DNA of 64,000 nucleotides, taken from assembly GCA_905116865.2 (NCBI GenBank), contig CAJHNH020008543.1, positions 1,428,045-1,492,044 on the forward strand, in the 5' to 3' direction. Position numbers and translations under genes: made by a program. Each line of letters opens with the position of its first letter. Position 1 is the stretch's first letter. This DNA comes from Candidula unifasciata. Lineage: Eukaryota > Mollusca > Gastropoda > Stylommatophora > Geomitridae. Under the pieces are notes generated by a model. That model did not search any database. It saw nothing but the letters and a program-made list of their open reading frames with translations, and was not told where the DNA came from. Below, one piece after another: positions 63,001 to 64,000 of the stretch.

Positions 63001-64000
63001 TAATGGTTCTTTTTCCCCTAAAAGGGAGGTTGCCACATTGTGTTTTGGTTTACAGCTAGGCTGCGATATCTGTGCCTTTCGCCCAAAGACATCCGATTTC
63101 AGTTAAGTCCTTATTAGCCTTCCCGCGACGCTTCTCGATCAAAAACTATTCGGCGATGACAGAAACTGTTAACTAAGATGGCTTACAGTCCATTTTAGTT
63201 TGGGTGGACACGGATGCAAAGGTCAGTTAAAAATTGTTCCCTCGGAGAGGGAGAGATTACGGGTGCAGGGTATTTTTTTTCCGCTATTCGTGAGTATAGT
63301 GTACTTTTCACTGTGGGTTCCATCACTGGTTACGTTATGAAGTTTTTTTTTCCTATGTCGGGGGCAAATTAAACTAAATAGTCCGTGGCGACAGCATGCG
63401 GCGCTAACTTCTCTTTTCTACACCGACCTACACAGACTGTAGTGACAGTTGTTGTTGTGGGGGTAGTGGTTGCAGTAGTACTGATACTAGATGGGTGATG
63501 TGGTAGCTGTTACACTGGCCACATTTACTTCTCTGTACAAGTTAATGCTACCTATTTAAGTCAGGGTGGACACCGATGCCAAGCTCAATTTAGTTACAAT
63601 ATTTCGTCACAAGTGACTTTCCAATCCTTCGGAGAGGATGATATGATTGGGTGTGGGGGTATGCCAGACACAGCTAGCTGAGAGAGCTTAAAATATTATT
63701 TTAAAGTTCTCATTTCTTAACTATTTCTATTTTAATAATTTTGCCATGGATGATTTTTCAGTCCTTCGGAGAGGGAGATATGACTGCGTCGAGGTGAGGT
63801 GGGGGGGGGGGGGGGGGGGGGGAGGTGGGGGGGGGGGGGGGGTGGTTATGACAGACACTGTTAGCTGAGAGCTATTTTCTTTCCTCTCCTTTTCACCATT
63901 CTGGGCCACAGCTAGTACTAGAATAAAGGAAGGTATTACTTGTCTTGGTGGGAGGGATCAAAATATATATCTTGTACAGTAAAATGTATAAAAGTGATTA

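Larger units (their letters stand above)
62366..63915 (+). mobile_element. Non-autonomous Helitron-like element copy 3
   Basis: It starts TCTATATTAATAAAAATC (after A) and ends ...CCACAGCTAG followed by T. The body is the reverse complement of 55131-56874. The 3' hairpin has lost one arm: the 20 bp between two CAGC copies in the other element are absent. Only one to two of the ~170-bp units remain, one of them with long G runs (about 63800-63842). It contains two tRNA-like segments. No helicase gene. Confidence 0.85.

Noticed and set aside
63727..63909. Poly-proline frame
   Set aside because: A translation of the G runs on the opposite strand.

Overview
This is non-coding-rich nuclear DNA of an animal, most likely a lophotrochozoan and probably a mollusc. 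That taxonomic call is an inference from the repertoire: RTE-type LINEs with (TGATGA)-type tails, I-type LINEs with RNase H, a Ty3/Gypsy element, Helitron-like elements, a tRNA-derived SINE, TTAGGG-like repeats and tandem C2H2 zinc-finger exons. There are no bacterial features. The host genes are few and belong to two families. (1) Intronless ankyrin-repeat genes on the minus strand: a 5' part at 1-1064 that runs off the window and a complete paralogue at 17885-20904, broken once by a one-base deletion. (2) C2H2 zinc-finger genes on the plus strand: small acidic exons carrying SUMO-consensus KxE motifs at 26672-26813 and 49964-50311, and three terminal zinc-finger exons at 36995-38802, 52442-53343 and 59009-59863. 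All splice junctions seen between the two exon types are phase 1, so the locus could be one gene with alternative zinc-finger ends or a tandem family. The last two zinc-finger exons lie in a segmental duplication that includes their 3' flanks.

Layout. 1-1.1 kb ankyrin 5' part. 1.1-9.6 kb repeats: LINE tails, foldback DNA, and a TIR element (4313-5206) with telomere-like tracts inserted in a LINE. 10-15.7 kb LINEs, including a full-length 3.25-kb RTE (11495-14749) with an 11-bp target duplication inside an older RTE. 17.9-20.9 kb ankyrin gene. 21.6-24.1 kb Helitron-like and RNase H-LINE debris, each with a nested insertion. 26.7-39.3 kb zinc-finger gene A, whose intron holds a young, near-intact 7.7-kb Gypsy element (27279-34989) with the unusual order protease-integrase-RT-RNase H. 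39.3-49.7 kb LINE, SINE and hAT-like insertions. 50-61.8 kb zinc-finger exons B and C with LINE, hAT and minisatellite insertions. Two Helitron-like elements in inverted orientation (55131-56874 and 62366-63915) flank exon C.

The main result is a legible insertion history. At least nine insertions can be delimited to the base by target-site duplications, and one has an empty site in the same window. The most notable single items are the Gmr1-like Gypsy element, the SUMO-motif repeat module joined to zinc-finger cassettes, and the TIR element with inverted telomere-like tracts. Coordinates of decayed LINE pieces are approximate, and no database search was possible.
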